Part shown: piece by piece, positions 5,126 to 13,266 of the stretch
How the letters are laid out: each line of letters starts with the position of its first letter
Position numbering within the stretch: the first letter of the stretch is position 1
From: a virus
IMG/VR virus record: IMGVR_UViG_3300021960_000683
Coordinates: 1 to 20,144 of that record
Strand: one strand, 5' to 3'
DNA length: 20,144 bases
The notes under the pieces: model-generated
Seen by the model: the letters and a program-made list of their open reading frames with translations, nothing else
The model's database searches: none
What the model was told of the DNA's origin: nothing
Program-made: the position numbers and the translations under genes

Positions 5126-7583
5126 ACCAGAAAACATTATCCCGTTTGCTGAAGGCGCTCCATCAGACGATCTAATGGTCGAACAACTTCCAGACGGCGA
5201 TGTTCTTATTGGCGATCCAGAGTTGGACATGATGGATGAATTGGAAGATGCAGAGTTTGATCAAAACCTTGCGGAAACAATTGACGAAAGAGAGCTGGCG
5301 CGAAAAGCGCAGGAGCTGATTGGCTTTTTTGAAAACGACAAAGAAGCCAGATCCGAATGGGAAAACCGCTACAAGCAAGGCTTGAAGACGCTAGATCCAG
5401 ACGGTGGTCTTGATGAAAGCGAAGATGAACGCGCAACTCGCGGTCTGTCCATCGTCATCCACCCAATGATCGCAGAGGCAGCAACCCAGTTTAACGCTCG
5501 CGCTGTTGCGGAGTTGTACCCATCAGGCGGTCCAGTCAAATCTGTCATCATTGGCGAGCCAGACGAAAAAATGGAAGAGCAAGCTCGCAGGGTGCGCGAG
5601 TTTATGAACTATCAAATCACGCAGGAAATGCCTGAGTATTTCCCTGATCTGGACCAAATGCTGTTTCACCTCCCACTGATCGGCCACACCTTCAAGAAAG
5701 TCTGGTGGGATGCAAACATGGATCGGCAGTGCAGCCAATTCGTAAAGGCTGAAGACTTTGTGGTCGCCCCAGAAAGCAAGGATCTCTACACCTCGCCGCG
5801 ATATACGCACGTCATTCGTATGCCGAAGAATGACTTCAATCGATATGTTAAAAACGGTTACTATCTCCCGACAGCCTACATTGGCGACAGCGTAGATCCC
5901 ATCGATGACGTGATCGGAGAGATCGAAGGCGTTGATGAATACAGCGATAACAGCCAAGACGATGTAATGACGCTGCTCGAAATGCACGTCTATGACTTGT
6001 TCGAAGGCATCGATGGTCAAGAAATGGATAGCGATGAGGCAGACGAAAACGCTGTCGCCATCCCATATGTCATCACAATCGATTATGAAAACCAGCGCGT
6101 TGTCAGTGTTCGACGCAACTGGAAGCAAGATGATGAGATGAAAAAGCGCCGTGACTGGTTTGTGAGCTATAAGTTCTTGCCCGGTCTAGGCTTCTATGGC
6201 TTTGGCTTGTACCACATGATCGGCGGCTTGGGCAAAGCAGCGACTGGTTCGCTTCGCGCTCTACTCGACAGCGCAGCATTTGCCAACATGCAGGGTGGCT
6301 TCAAGCTGCGTGGCCGCGTTAATGGCGGCGACATGCAAATCAGCCCCGGTGAGTTTGTGGATCTCGACAGCACAGTCGATGATGTGAACAAGGCGATTAT
6401 GCCATTGCCATTCAAGGAACCAAGCAGTTCCCTGTTTAGCTTGCTAGGTTACATTGTTGAAGCAGGCCAGCGTTTTGCCAGCACTGCTGATCTCAATGTT
6501 GGTGACGTGAACCCAAACGCTCCAGTTGGCTCTACAGTTGCGCTTATTGAGCAAGGTTCCAAAGCATTTAGCGCAATTCACAAGCGCCTGCATTACGCAC
6601 AAGGTCAAGAATTTAAACTTCTGGCTGGCCTGAACGCAGAGAATTTGCCTGATGAGTTTAGCTTTGCAAAGGTCGGGGCGGCAGATATTATCTATCGGAC
6701 TGACTTTGATGATCGCATTGACATCGTGCCAGTGTCAGATCCAAACATATTCTCAACAGCCCAGCGCATTGCACAGGCGCAAGCTGTTTTGGAAATGTCT
6801 AGATCAGCGCCACAGCTTCACGATCTTTACGAAGCATACAAGCGCATGTATGAAGCGATCCGCATCCCAAACATTGATGAGATCCTGAAGAAGCCTGAAG
6901 AGGCGGTTCAGATGGACCCAATCGATGAAAACATGAGCGTGATGTATGGCAAGCCAATCCGCGCATTCCCAGAGCAGGACCATGACGCGCACATTGCGGT
7001 TCACATGCAGTTCCTGCAAGATCCATCTTTGGCAGGCAATCCCGGTGCAAAGGCAATGCAGCCTGTATTGATCGCGCATATCGCGGAACACATCGCATTG
7101 CTGTACCGTCAGCGCATGGAGGCAAGCGTTAATATCCCACTGCCACCACTGCCAGATTTCAAAGATATGAAGATCAAGTTTAACGATGTAGATCCAGAGC
7201 AAGATCGCTTGATTAGCCAACGCGCTGCACAAGTTGTGGCAGCATCGCCTCAGATGAAGCAGATCGAAGCGTTGCGCGGCATGGGTCAAAAGGGTGGACA
7301 GCAAGGAAATCCTTTGCAATACGCACAGGAATTGGCCAAGCTGGAGACAGAAGCTCTGAAGGCGAGAACGCAGGCGCAGATTCAATCAGATCAAGCCAAG
7401 GCGCAATCAAACATTCAGATCAAGCAAGCAGAAGCAAGGCAGGATATGGAGATCGAAATGGCCAAGGCGCAAGCAGATATGCAGGCCAAGATCACCAAGC
7501 TAGAAGCAGAGTTGCAGCTTGAGAGGGAAAAGAACGCAGCTAAAATTCAGATGGAGGCGATGAAGAATGTACCCAGAGTATAG
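5118..7583 (+). CDS. Portal protein, P22-like
   Basis: An 821-residue protein forming the dodecameric ring at the head vertex through which DNA enters and leaves. The core has segments typical of the P22-type portal family: LSIVIHPMIAEAATQFNARA, LPGLGFYGFGLYHMIGGL with a following AATGSLRALLDS, and NPNAPVGSTVALIEQGSK. The N-terminal ~45 residues are acidic and probably disordered. Residues about 735-815 are a long Ala/Gln/Lys/Glu helix (ALKARTQAQIQSDQAKAQ and on), fitting a C-terminal helical barrel that projects into the capsid. Length is somewhat above P22 portal (about 725 residues), mainly from the two ends. It overlaps terL by eight bases and the next gene by 17. Confidence 0.92.
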   Translation: MAEPENIIPFAEGAPSDDLMVEQLPDGDVLIGDPELDMMDELEDAEFDQNLAETIDERELARKAQELIGFFENDKEARSEWENRYKQGLKTLDPDGGLDESEDERATRGLSIVIHPMIAEAATQFNARAVAELYPSGGPVKSVIIGEPDEKMEEQARRVREFMNYQITQEMPEYFPDLDQMLFHLPLIGHTFKKVWWDANMDRQCSQFVKAEDFVVAPESKDLYTSPRYTHVIRMPKNDFNRYVKNGYYLPTAYIGDSVDPIDDVIGEIEGVDEYSDNSQDDVMTLLEMHVYDLFEGIDGQEMDSDEADENAVAIPYVITIDYENQRVVSVRRNWKQDDEMKKRRDWFVSYKFLPGLGFYGFGLYHMIGGLGKAATGSLRALLDSAAFANMQGGFKLRGRVNGGDMQISPGEFVDLDSTVDDVNKAIMPLPFKEPSSSLFSLLGYIVEAGQRFASTADLNVGDVNPNAPVGSTVALIEQGSKAFSAIHKRLHYAQGQEFKLLAGLNAENLPDEFSFAKVGAADIIYRTDFDDRIDIVPVSDPNIFSTAQRIAQAQAVLEMSRSAPQLHDLYEAYKRMYEAIRIPNIDEILKKPEEAVQMDPIDENMSVMYGKPIRAFPEQDHDAHIAVHMQFLQDPSLAGNPGAKAMQPVLIAHIAEHIALLYRQRMEASVNIPLPPLPDFKDMKIKFNDVDPEQDRLISQRAAQVVAASPQMKQIEALRGMGQKGGQQGNPLQYAQELAKLETEALKARTQAQIQSDQAKAQSNIQIKQAEARQDMEIEMAKAQADMQAKITKLEAELQLEREKNAAKIQMEAMKNVPRV

Positions 7584-7869
7584 ACTTCCTCCAATTAATC
7601 CTGCTGCGTTCGGCGGTTTACCGCAGCAGGGTCCACGAAGTGGCCCTCCTAATCCTCCCATGCAAGGAGGGCCACAGGGCCAGCCTCCTATGGATATGAG
7701 CAAATACTTGATGAATAAAGTGGCTGAGATCCGCGAAAGAATGGGCGCGGGTGATATGGGTGCGCTGAGTGCAATTGCAGATGCAATGCCACAGCCTCAA
7801 ATGAATGTTGCGGCACAGCCTGCACCACAGCAACCGCCACGCTCACAACCCCAGCCAATGAGGGCGTGA
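7567..7869 (+). CDS. Pro/Gln/Gly-rich small protein after portal
   Basis: A 100-residue protein starting inside the last codons of the portal gene, with GGAGG about ten bases before the ATG. Both ends are low-complexity (PPINPAAFGGLPQQGPRSGP at the front, PQPQMNVAAQPAPQQPPRSQ at the back). A short predicted helix sits between (MSKYLMNKVAEIRERMGAGD). The composition suggests a flexible virion linker or an assembly factor that works with the portal. No family recognised. Its stop overlaps the next start (TGATG). Confidence 0.6.
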   Translation: MYPEYRLPPINPAAFGGLPQQGPRSGPPNPPMQGGPQGQPPMDMSKYLMNKVAEIRERMGAGDMGALSAIADAMPQPQMNVAAQPAPQQPPRSQPQPMRA

Positions 7870-8276
7870 TGCTGCGCGATGCCTTAGATCTTTGGACTAG
7901 CTCTGATTCTTACAAAGATTTTAAGTCATCTACTATTGCGTGGAGGTTACTTCCTGCAATTGACAACAATCAAATCAGATTGTTTTACAGGGATGGGAAG
8001 TGCGTTGGCCTTACAACGTGGGCATTTATGACCCGCGAAGAGTTCGAAAGCAAAGAATATTATGGACCAGAGATCTTTGCCCGTAAAGATGGCGAGGTAA
8101 TGGTTGTTGTAGATATGATTTCCACGATGGGTAAAAAAGATGTATTGTGGATTAGTAAAGAAATGAGAAAGCAGTTTTGGACACAATACCCAGACGTAAC
8201 TGAAGTGCTTGCTCATCGCGGAAATCGGAACGCTTCGTTCCCAAATAAAGGTAATTGGCATGACAAAGCTGTTTGA
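7869..8276 (+). CDS. HlyC-like (RTX toxin-activating) acyltransferase homologue
   Basis: A 135-residue protein matching the toxin-activating lysine acyltransferase family (HlyC), a GNAT-like fold that moves acyl chains from acyl-carrier protein to internal lysines. Against E. coli HlyC as I remember it, the match runs: LWTSSDSYKDF (8-18) to LWASSPLHRNW; LLPAIDNNQIRLFYRDGKCV (27-46) to VLPAIRANQYALLTRDNYPV; TTWAFMTREE to CSWANLSLEN; VVVDMISTMG (79-88) to FIDWIAPFG. The catalytic Asp92 corresponds to Asp82. The catalytic His23 corresponds to Tyr15. The protein is about 35 residues shorter than HlyC, mostly at the C-terminus. ATG 7869 is preferred over the GTG at 7866. Family membership is likely; activity is doubtful given the missing His. 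Confidence 0.75.
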   Translation: MLRDALDLWTSSDSYKDFKSSTIAWRLLPAIDNNQIRLFYRDGKCVGLTTWAFMTREEFESKEYYGPEIFARKDGEVMVVVDMISTMGKKDVLWISKEMRKQFWTQYPDVTEVLAHRGNRNASFPNKGNWHDKAV

Positions 8277-9924
8277 TTTAATGGGTATGAACCCTATAAA
8301 ACCACAAATTTTCTATGGCGGCGGCGATAGCGGCGGCGGTGGAGGTGGCGGTAATGACAATGACAGCAACGATAGCAACAGCTTTACAGAAACGCTGGCA
8401 AACATATTTACGCCAAACGATGGCGCATCTTATGTTGGTGGGCAACTCGTAGATGATGCTACTGGCGCATCAATATCTGCTGGTGGAACAACATCCACAG
8501 GCAATGTTATTTCTGGAGCGGCAAACACTACTAGCAATGACAGAGATGACAGACCAGCTCCTGTAACTGCCACAACTGCCACAACTGCAATACAGCCAGT
8601 AGAAAGAACATCTACCACAACATCCACAAGACCAACTTCTGCAACAGGTGTTGAAAACAGCACAAGAGAAGATTTGGCTAATTTCCTCACACCTTTTGAT
8701 GGAGCTTCTTACGTCAATGGCCAATTGGTTGATGATGAAACTGGAGCGTCTTTGACAGGTGGCGGTTACTCTTCAGCAGGCGATTACATCTATGGCGTTT
8801 CTGATGATCCCAGCAACAATGTGATAGACACAACTGGAATGGATGCAAACGAAATTTCAATAGCAACAGCTACGCAGCAAATGACTGAAGACTTGCCGCC
8901 AAGTGATATGGCTTACTTTGCGTCTTTCTTACCGGGAATGTTTGTTCCAGTTTTTGGTGGCGCTATTGGAGAACAGATGTTGTCGGGCGGCATAGCTGAC
9001 AGGCAATCAATAATTGATCAGCAAGTTGCTGCTCTGGAAATGGGAGCCACACCACAATTCGATGCACAAGGGAATTACGTTGGGTTTGATGATTCAACTA
9101 TGTCCTCGTTTGCAGATCAGGTTTTATCATCTGATAATATCGGCGCGTTTTTGCCGCCATCCCTACCAGCATCAAGTTTTAACGTCACTCAAACAGATAT
9201 TAATCAGCTCAGAGCTGCTGGCCTTGAAGATCGGGCAAACGAATTGCAAGTTGGGCAGACTTTAAGTCTATCAGCATTCGATAATCCAGCTTACAGCACA
9301 GACGCAAATAAAGATGGTATAAACGATTATGATCGCTTCCAAACAGTGTTTGGCGTTCAGTCAGATGCTGCTAATGCAGATCCATACGGCATGAGTACAG
9401 AAAACGGATTTATCACAAGTGATGGTCGATCTTTTTATGCTATGGGTGATGGTAGCGTACAGGAAGTTGTTGATAACTTTGTGCCATATAATGATGCCGC
9501 AAGTGGATCTACTGTAAACCAAGTTTATGGAATAGATGATGTTAACATTTCAACGGCTGGCCGCGATGAAAATGAGCGCAGAGGCATTTACGGCACTCGC
9601 GGAACTTCTGAAGATTATGATCGATATTCTCGCGGTGGCGGTGGTTATGCGTTTATGCCAGCATACATGCGTAAATATATGACTGGCGAAAACTTTGATG
9701 TAATGGCCCAGCAAATTACTCTTGCAGATGGATCTATTGCATATCAAAGGCCAGATGGCAGCATTTTAAGCCCAGAGCAATTTTCTAATACAGCTCGCAC
9801 AGAAAATGCATTGACTGTTGAGGGTCCAGATGAGCGGTATTTGCAAGGATACAGCCAAACAGGGCCAGATGGATTGCCAATATACTTTGATGCAGAGGGC
9901 AATCCAGTGGATAATTTGGGATAA
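8260..9924 (+). CDS. Large virion-type protein, paralogue of next gene
   Basis: A 554-residue acidic, Gly/Ser/Thr/Asp-rich protein. The start at ATG 8260 overlaps the HlyC-like gene by 17 bases. Parts seen: poly-Gly near residues 20-31; a 31-residue segment at 46-76 repeated at 139-169 (23 of 31 identical) with a Thr/Ala-rich linker between; a hydrophobic stretch at about 218-236 (YFASFLPGMFVPVFGGAIG); a degenerate LysM-like end LQVGQTLSLS (329-338); an Asp-rich DANKDGINDYDRF (348-360) like a calcium loop; and a C-terminal domain (459-554) shared with the next protein. Probably a minor or internal virion protein, or one contacting the cell wall. Function otherwise unknown. Confidence 0.7.
   Translation: MTKLFDLMGMNPIKPQIFYGGGDSGGGGGGGNDNDSNDSNSFTETLANIFTPNDGASYVGGQLVDDATGASISAGGTTSTGNVISGAANTTSNDRDDRPAPVTATTATTAIQPVERTSTTTSTRPTSATGVENSTREDLANFLTPFDGASYVNGQLVDDETGASLTGGGYSSAGDYIYGVSDDPSNNVIDTTGMDANEISIATATQQMTEDLPPSDMAYFASFLPGMFVPVFGGAIGEQMLSGGIADRQSIIDQQVAALEMGATPQFDAQGNYVGFDDSTMSSFADQVLSSDNIGAFLPPSLPASSFNVTQTDINQLRAAGLEDRANELQVGQTLSLSAFDNPAYSTDANKDGINDYDRFQTVFGVQSDAANADPYGMSTENGFITSDGRSFYAMGDGSVQEVVDNFVPYNDAASGSTVNQVYGIDDVNISTAGRDENERRGIYGTRGTSEDYDRYSRGGGGYAFMPAYMRKYMTGENFDVMAQQITLADGSIAYQRPDGSILSPEQFSNTARTENALTVEGPDERYLQGYSQTGPDGLPIYFDAEGNPVDNLG
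8395..8766 (+). repeat. Two in-frame protein repeats, 31 residues each
   Basis: Bases 8395-8487 and 8674-8766 encode segments that begin LAN, contain TP-DGASYV-GQLVDD-TGAS and end GG. They are identical at 23 of 31 residues. The DNA has diverged more than the protein, so this is an old duplication kept by selection. Confidence 0.85.
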
Positions 9925-9929
9925 ATTAA

Positions 9930-12407
9930 ATGCCAAACCAAAGAAATGCCAACAGATTAAAGCAAAAAACCACCAAGGGATTGGCCGCGTGGGATTTTAG
10001 AAGCGATAAATCAAAAGCAAGGTTGAACGATAAACCTGAGAAGACGCCTGAAGTTATGGGTGAAGAAAATCCAATGGCTGCGTTTGATAACATCCCAAGA
10101 GAAACTCAAATCATGGGTCAGCCTCACATGCTGTCTTACATCAATCCTGAAGAAGAGGCGATGTTGCAGAAGATGAGGGGTGGGATGCCACCACTTGCAG
10201 GACCGGGCGGTGTGCCTGCTTTTTGGAGCCTTAGTGGTTGGGCGAATGATACTTTTGGCACAAGTTTTGGGGATGGTAGCGGGGGTGTAGCCACAAACAA
10301 CAACAACAATAACAATAACAACAATAACAACAACAGCTACACTGTAACATCAGGCGATACTCTCTCTGAGATCGCACAAGACAATAATATGTCTGTCGCT
10401 GAATTAGCAGCCGCAAGTGGCATCACAGATGTGGATCAAATCCAAGTTGGCCAAACGCTAGACTTGTCTGGCGCAAACTCTGGCAGTGATACATATGCTG
10501 GCGGCGTTGGTTTAGGTGGCATAGGCAGTGAGCCAGATGATGATCCTGTCGTGGTCGATAATACTCCTACATTTACTTCTGGCGGCTTGGAAGTACGTTC
10601 CCTAGATAGCGGAACACAATACTATGTGGATGAGGGTGGTGAATTTGTAGGTTTGGTTCCAGAAGAGACTTACACGGGTTCGACGATTAACGGAGTACCG
10701 ACAGAAGTATATTTAGACAATAGGCAGAAAACAGGCAATGAATCTGCGAATACAGGCTACGACGATTTAGATGGTGCGCTGACCAATATCCCAGTTACTA
10801 CAACTGATTCTTCTAACCAATTTATGATGGATCAAGCTGTTAGTGATTTTTATAATCAAGAAGACGATACAGATTTTTCACTGACATCAGGCGATAGCCG
10901 CGATGATTTATCGTTTGACTTAACTGATCCATCAGAGCCGTTAGTTACTGGAAATGGTGTGAATTTTACTGGTCAATATGAAGGTGTAACTTACGTTGAT
11001 GGCTACCCAGAAACTGCACCACTTCAAGTCACAATAGATGAATCAACATATGTTCCCGGCCAAGATACGTTTGAATCTACGTTTTTAGCCAATTACGGTG
11101 TGCCAGTGCCGAAGAGTGAAAGCGAATTTATGGCGCTTCCAGATGGGGCAAAGACAGACTTAGCGTTGCTTCCTAAAGATGACATGGAAGACTTGCTTCA
11201 GACAATCAGCACCACAAGCGGTGATAACTCGAATGTTGCCACAACTTTAATTAATTTTGGTGCAGATTTAATTGGGGTCAGAGGCGTTGGCGACGATCCT
11301 TTGTATGGTGTTGAACTGACTGACAACCCAGCAAATCTTCTGCCTCCAGCCACAGAAACAACACCTTTAAACGTCGATCTTATTTCGACTGAAGATTTTG
11401 AAAAATTAACAAACAGCGAATCTTTTATGGATGACGCTGTTGCTGAATTTTATGCGAACCAACAGAAAGACAGCAGCGTTGTTGGCGGTTATGACGAAGC
11501 TGGGATGAATGTTGGCGGTGGCGTTGGCGCAACTGACGATGATCTTGCAACGGATTTTAGTGCGTTTGATACTACAGGAACAGATAACAGCGTTGTTGGC
11601 GGCTATGACGAAGCTGGGTTGAATGCTTTTGATGCTATACCATCAACGGCAACAGAAGTAGACATTGAAACTACAGAAGAACCAGAAATACAAATAAACT
11701 CACCAGACTTGCCTGTCTACACCGTTACAAGCCCAGATGGAGAGATTTTAACTTTTACTGACATGGACGAATACGAAAAAGTTGTTAGGTCCATAATTGA
11801 CGGCACTTACGGCGAAACTGGCAATGGTGATGTTGAGATTGTTTTTAACGATGATGGATCGGCTGGCACAGGTGATGGAGGTGAATTTGATGACGTTCAA
11901 GGAGCAGTTAATGGTGCGCTTGATGGAAATGGCACAGACACTGGGGGCGATGGTTCAGGAGATGGAGAAGGATCTGGATCAGGCACTGGCGATGGTTCAG
12001 GAGATGGTTCAGGGCAAGAAGAAGTAGTTGATGACACAGTCATAGAGCCAGAAGATGTTTATAAAGTAGATCAAAATTTTGCTGTCAGGGATCTTATGGC
12101 AGACTTCCAGAGGCGCAGAAAAGGTGGAACGGGATACGGTCTGCCTCAATATATGCAAAGATACATGAGCGGTGAAATCATTGATGAGTTGGTTAGGGTC
12201 GTAGAATTAGCCGATGGAACTATTTTATATCAAACTCCAGACGGTAGATATCTAGATCCAGAAGAGTTTATTGGAACAGCGGAACTTGGCGATGCACAGT
12301 CTATAAAGATTGGTGACGAAGAATATCAAACTGGATATACAACCACCAATTTAAACACTGGTCAGGCCGTCAGATACGATATGAGTGGAAATCCGATCAT
12401 AACTTAA
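9930..12407 (+). CDS. Large LysM-domain virion-type protein
   Basis: An 825-residue acidic protein. A basic N-terminus (1-40) precedes a segment with Pro/Met. A run of 13 Asn (123-135) links to a textbook LysM domain at 137-180 (YTVTSGDTLSEIAQDNNMSV... IQVGQTLDLS), which binds peptidoglycan or related glycans. A long Asp/Thr/Gly-rich part follows, with two near-identical SVVGGYDEAG segments. Then comes a Gly/Asp/Ser tract at about 660-695, and a C-terminal domain (732-825) shared with the preceding protein. Only five bases separate it from that gene and the ribosome site is weak. Likely a virion protein that touches the cell wall during entry, or a spike or internal protein. No catalytic domain was recognised. 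Confidence 0.75.
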   Translation: MPNQRNANRLKQKTTKGLAAWDFRSDKSKARLNDKPEKTPEVMGEENPMAAFDNIPRETQIMGQPHMLSYINPEEEAMLQKMRGGMPPLAGPGGVPAFWSLSGWANDTFGTSFGDGSGGVATNNNNNNNNNNNNNSYTVTSGDTLSEIAQDNNMSVAELAAASGITDVDQIQVGQTLDLSGANSGSDTYAGGVGLGGIGSEPDDDPVVVDNTPTFTSGGLEVRSLDSGTQYYVDEGGEFVGLVPEETYTGSTINGVPTEVYLDNRQKTGNESANTGYDDLDGALTNIPVTTTDSSNQFMMDQAVSDFYNQEDDTDFSLTSGDSRDDLSFDLTDPSEPLVTGNGVNFTGQYEGVTYVDGYPETAPLQVTIDESTYVPGQDTFESTFLANYGVPVPKSESEFMALPDGAKTDLALLPKDDMEDLLQTISTTSGDNSNVATTLINFGADLIGVRGVGDDPLYGVELTDNPANLLPPATETTPLNVDLISTEDFEKLTNSESFMDDAVAEFYANQQKDSSVVGGYDEAGMNVGGGVGATDDDLATDFSAFDTTGTDNSVVGGYDEAGLNAFDAIPSTATEVDIETTEEPEIQINSPDLPVYTVTSPDGEILTFTDMDEYEKVVRSIIDGTYGETGNGDVEIVFNDDGSAGTGDGGEFDDVQGAVNGALDGNGTDTGGDGSGDGEGSGSGTGDGSGDGSGQEEVVDDTVIEPEDVYKVDQNFAVRDLMADFQRRRKGGTGYGLPQYMQRYMSGEIIDELVRVVELADGTILYQTPDGRYLDPEEFIGTAELGDAQSIKIGDEEYQTGYTTTNLNTGQAVRYDMSGNPIIT
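10296..10334 (+). repeat. AAC/AAT trinucleotide run encoding 13 Asn
   Basis: Thirteen consecutive Asn codons, a mixture of AAC and AAT, just before the LysM domain. The codon mixture limits but does not remove slippage. It probably encodes a flexible linker. Confidence 0.92.
11474..11618 (+). repeat. Near-identical 31-bp direct repeats
   Basis: Bases 11474-11504 and 11588-11618 differ at one position only (silent, GGT versus GGC) and encode SVVGGYDEAG. The spacing of 114 bases keeps the reading frame. The high DNA identity suggests a recent duplication or gene conversion. Confidence 0.88.
11949..12007 (+). repeat. GATGGTTCAGGAGATGG repeats in Gly/Asp/Ser tract
   Basis: The 17-mer occurs at 11949-11965 and 11991-12007, 42 bases apart and in frame. 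It encodes DGSGDG units in a low-complexity linker before the C-terminal domain. Not an RTX nonapeptide array. Confidence 0.8.
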
Positions 12408-12445
12408 CTATAAAAATAATTAACAGAATTGGCAGGAGCTACAAA

Positions 12446-12811
12446 ATGGACGAAAAAATGCAAGCAAACCCAGATTATCAACTGGTAATGAGGTTTTTAA
12501 GCAGCATCACTCCCGGTGACATGGACAAAGAAGCGGCAGATCAATTGCGAATGATTGGCCAGCGTATTCAGGCTGGTGGAGCTTTGTCCGACAAAGAGCG
12601 CGAAATGTTTCAAAGCGTAGTTGGCGCAATGCCAGCAATGCCAGATGAAATGCCTCCAATGCCAATGGACCCTAATCAGGGCGTTTACATGCCACCACCA
12701 CAGCCAATGCCCAGCGCCCAAGGAATATACGGTCGATCAAGTGGTGTGACTGTAGATCCAAGTGCCGCGCCAATGACATCACCGCGCCCACCAGCGCGAC
12801 CAATGAAATAG
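12446..12811 (+). CDS. Met/Pro-rich small protein
   Basis: A 121-residue protein with AGGAG eight bases before the ATG. The N-terminal 60 residues look helical (PDYQLVMRFLSSITPGDMDK through DKEREMFQSVVGAM). The rest is Pro/Met/Gln-rich and likely disordered (MPAMPDEMPPMPMDPNQGVY). The build, a short helical head with a Pro-rich tail, is like the 100-residue protein after the portal (7567-7869). The two may be scaffold-like or linker proteins of the virion. No family recognised. Confidence 0.6.
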   Translation: MDEKMQANPDYQLVMRFLSSITPGDMDKEAADQLRMIGQRIQAGGALSDKEREMFQSVVGAMPAMPDEMPPMPMDPNQGVYMPPPQPMPSAQGIYGRSSGVTVDPSAAPMTSPRPPARPMK

Positions 12812-12820
12812 GAGGCTATT

Positions 12821-13141
12821 ATGGCTGAGATAAATGTAGCAAATATGGAAGAAAACGCAGAACTCTTCATGGCAAAGATGGGTTTTCCGCATGACGCTGA
12901 TGGTCTTAACATGACCGAAGAGCAGCTTGTGAACTTTGTTTTGCTTTGCCAGCAAGAATACATGCTTGGCGGCGAAGATGAATACGAAGAAGATTGCGAT
13001 TGCGATCACGGCGATGATGACTGCGATTGCCATCACGATGAAATGATGATGCCCGAAGAAGGTGACGTTAAGGTCAAGGTCATGCGCCTTGGTGGTGGCA
13101 ACGTCCATGAATTAATGAATGAGATACTTGGTGGCCACTAA
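12821..13141 (+). CDS. Acidic protein with Cys/His metal-site-like cluster
   Basis: A 106-residue protein with TAGGAGG before its ATG. Residues 1-50 look helical (FVLLCQQEYMLGG). Residues 52-72 are very acidic and carry Cys59, Cys61, His63, Cys68, Cys70, His71 and His72 in CDCDHGDDDCDCHHDEMMM, followed by three Met. Such clustering suggests binding of zinc, copper or another soft metal. Alternatively it is only low-complexity sequence. The C-terminus returns to an ordered look (GDVKVKVMRLGGGNVHELMN). No family recognised. Its stop overlaps the next gene (TAATG). Confidence 0.6.
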   Translation: MAEINVANMEENAELFMAKMGFPHDADGLNMTEEQLVNFVLLCQQEYMLGGEDEYEEDCDCDHGDDDCDCHHDEMMMPEEGDVKVKVMRLGGGNVHELMNEILGGH

Positions 13142-13266
13142 TGCCTGTAATGAAAGTCAAAGGCGGGTATCGCTGGGGCAAGAAGGGCAAGGTTTACAAG
13201 ACTAAGGCTGAAGCTGAAAAGCAAGGGCGAGCGATCAAAGCGTCTGGATATAAGGGCAAGAAGTAA
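13141..13266 (+). CDS. Small basic protein, 41 aa
   Basis: ATG overlaps the previous stop and the TAA overlaps the next ATG, so it sits in a fully coupled chain. The product MPVMKVKGGYRWGKKGKVYK, then a KTKAEAEKQGRAIKASGYK helix, follows a pattern I know from many phages: a GGYRWGKxGK head with Y, then AExQGxAIxASG. Strongly basic (12 Lys, two Arg, two Glu). Function unknown; it resembles DNA-binding microproteins. Confidence 0.7.
   Translation: MPVMKVKGGYRWGKKGKVYKTKAEAEKQGRAIKASGYKGKK

Noticed and set aside
5523-6128. 201-residue reverse-strand open frame
   Set aside because: It lies entirely within the portal gene, which has strong family motifs, and has no start context or partner genes.
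11935-12030. Gly/Asp tract as RTX calcium-binding nonapeptides, tempting beside a HlyC-like gene
   Set aside because: The units are GDGSGDG-like without the GGxGxDxUx periodicity or the large hydrophobic residue at position eight; it looks like a linker.
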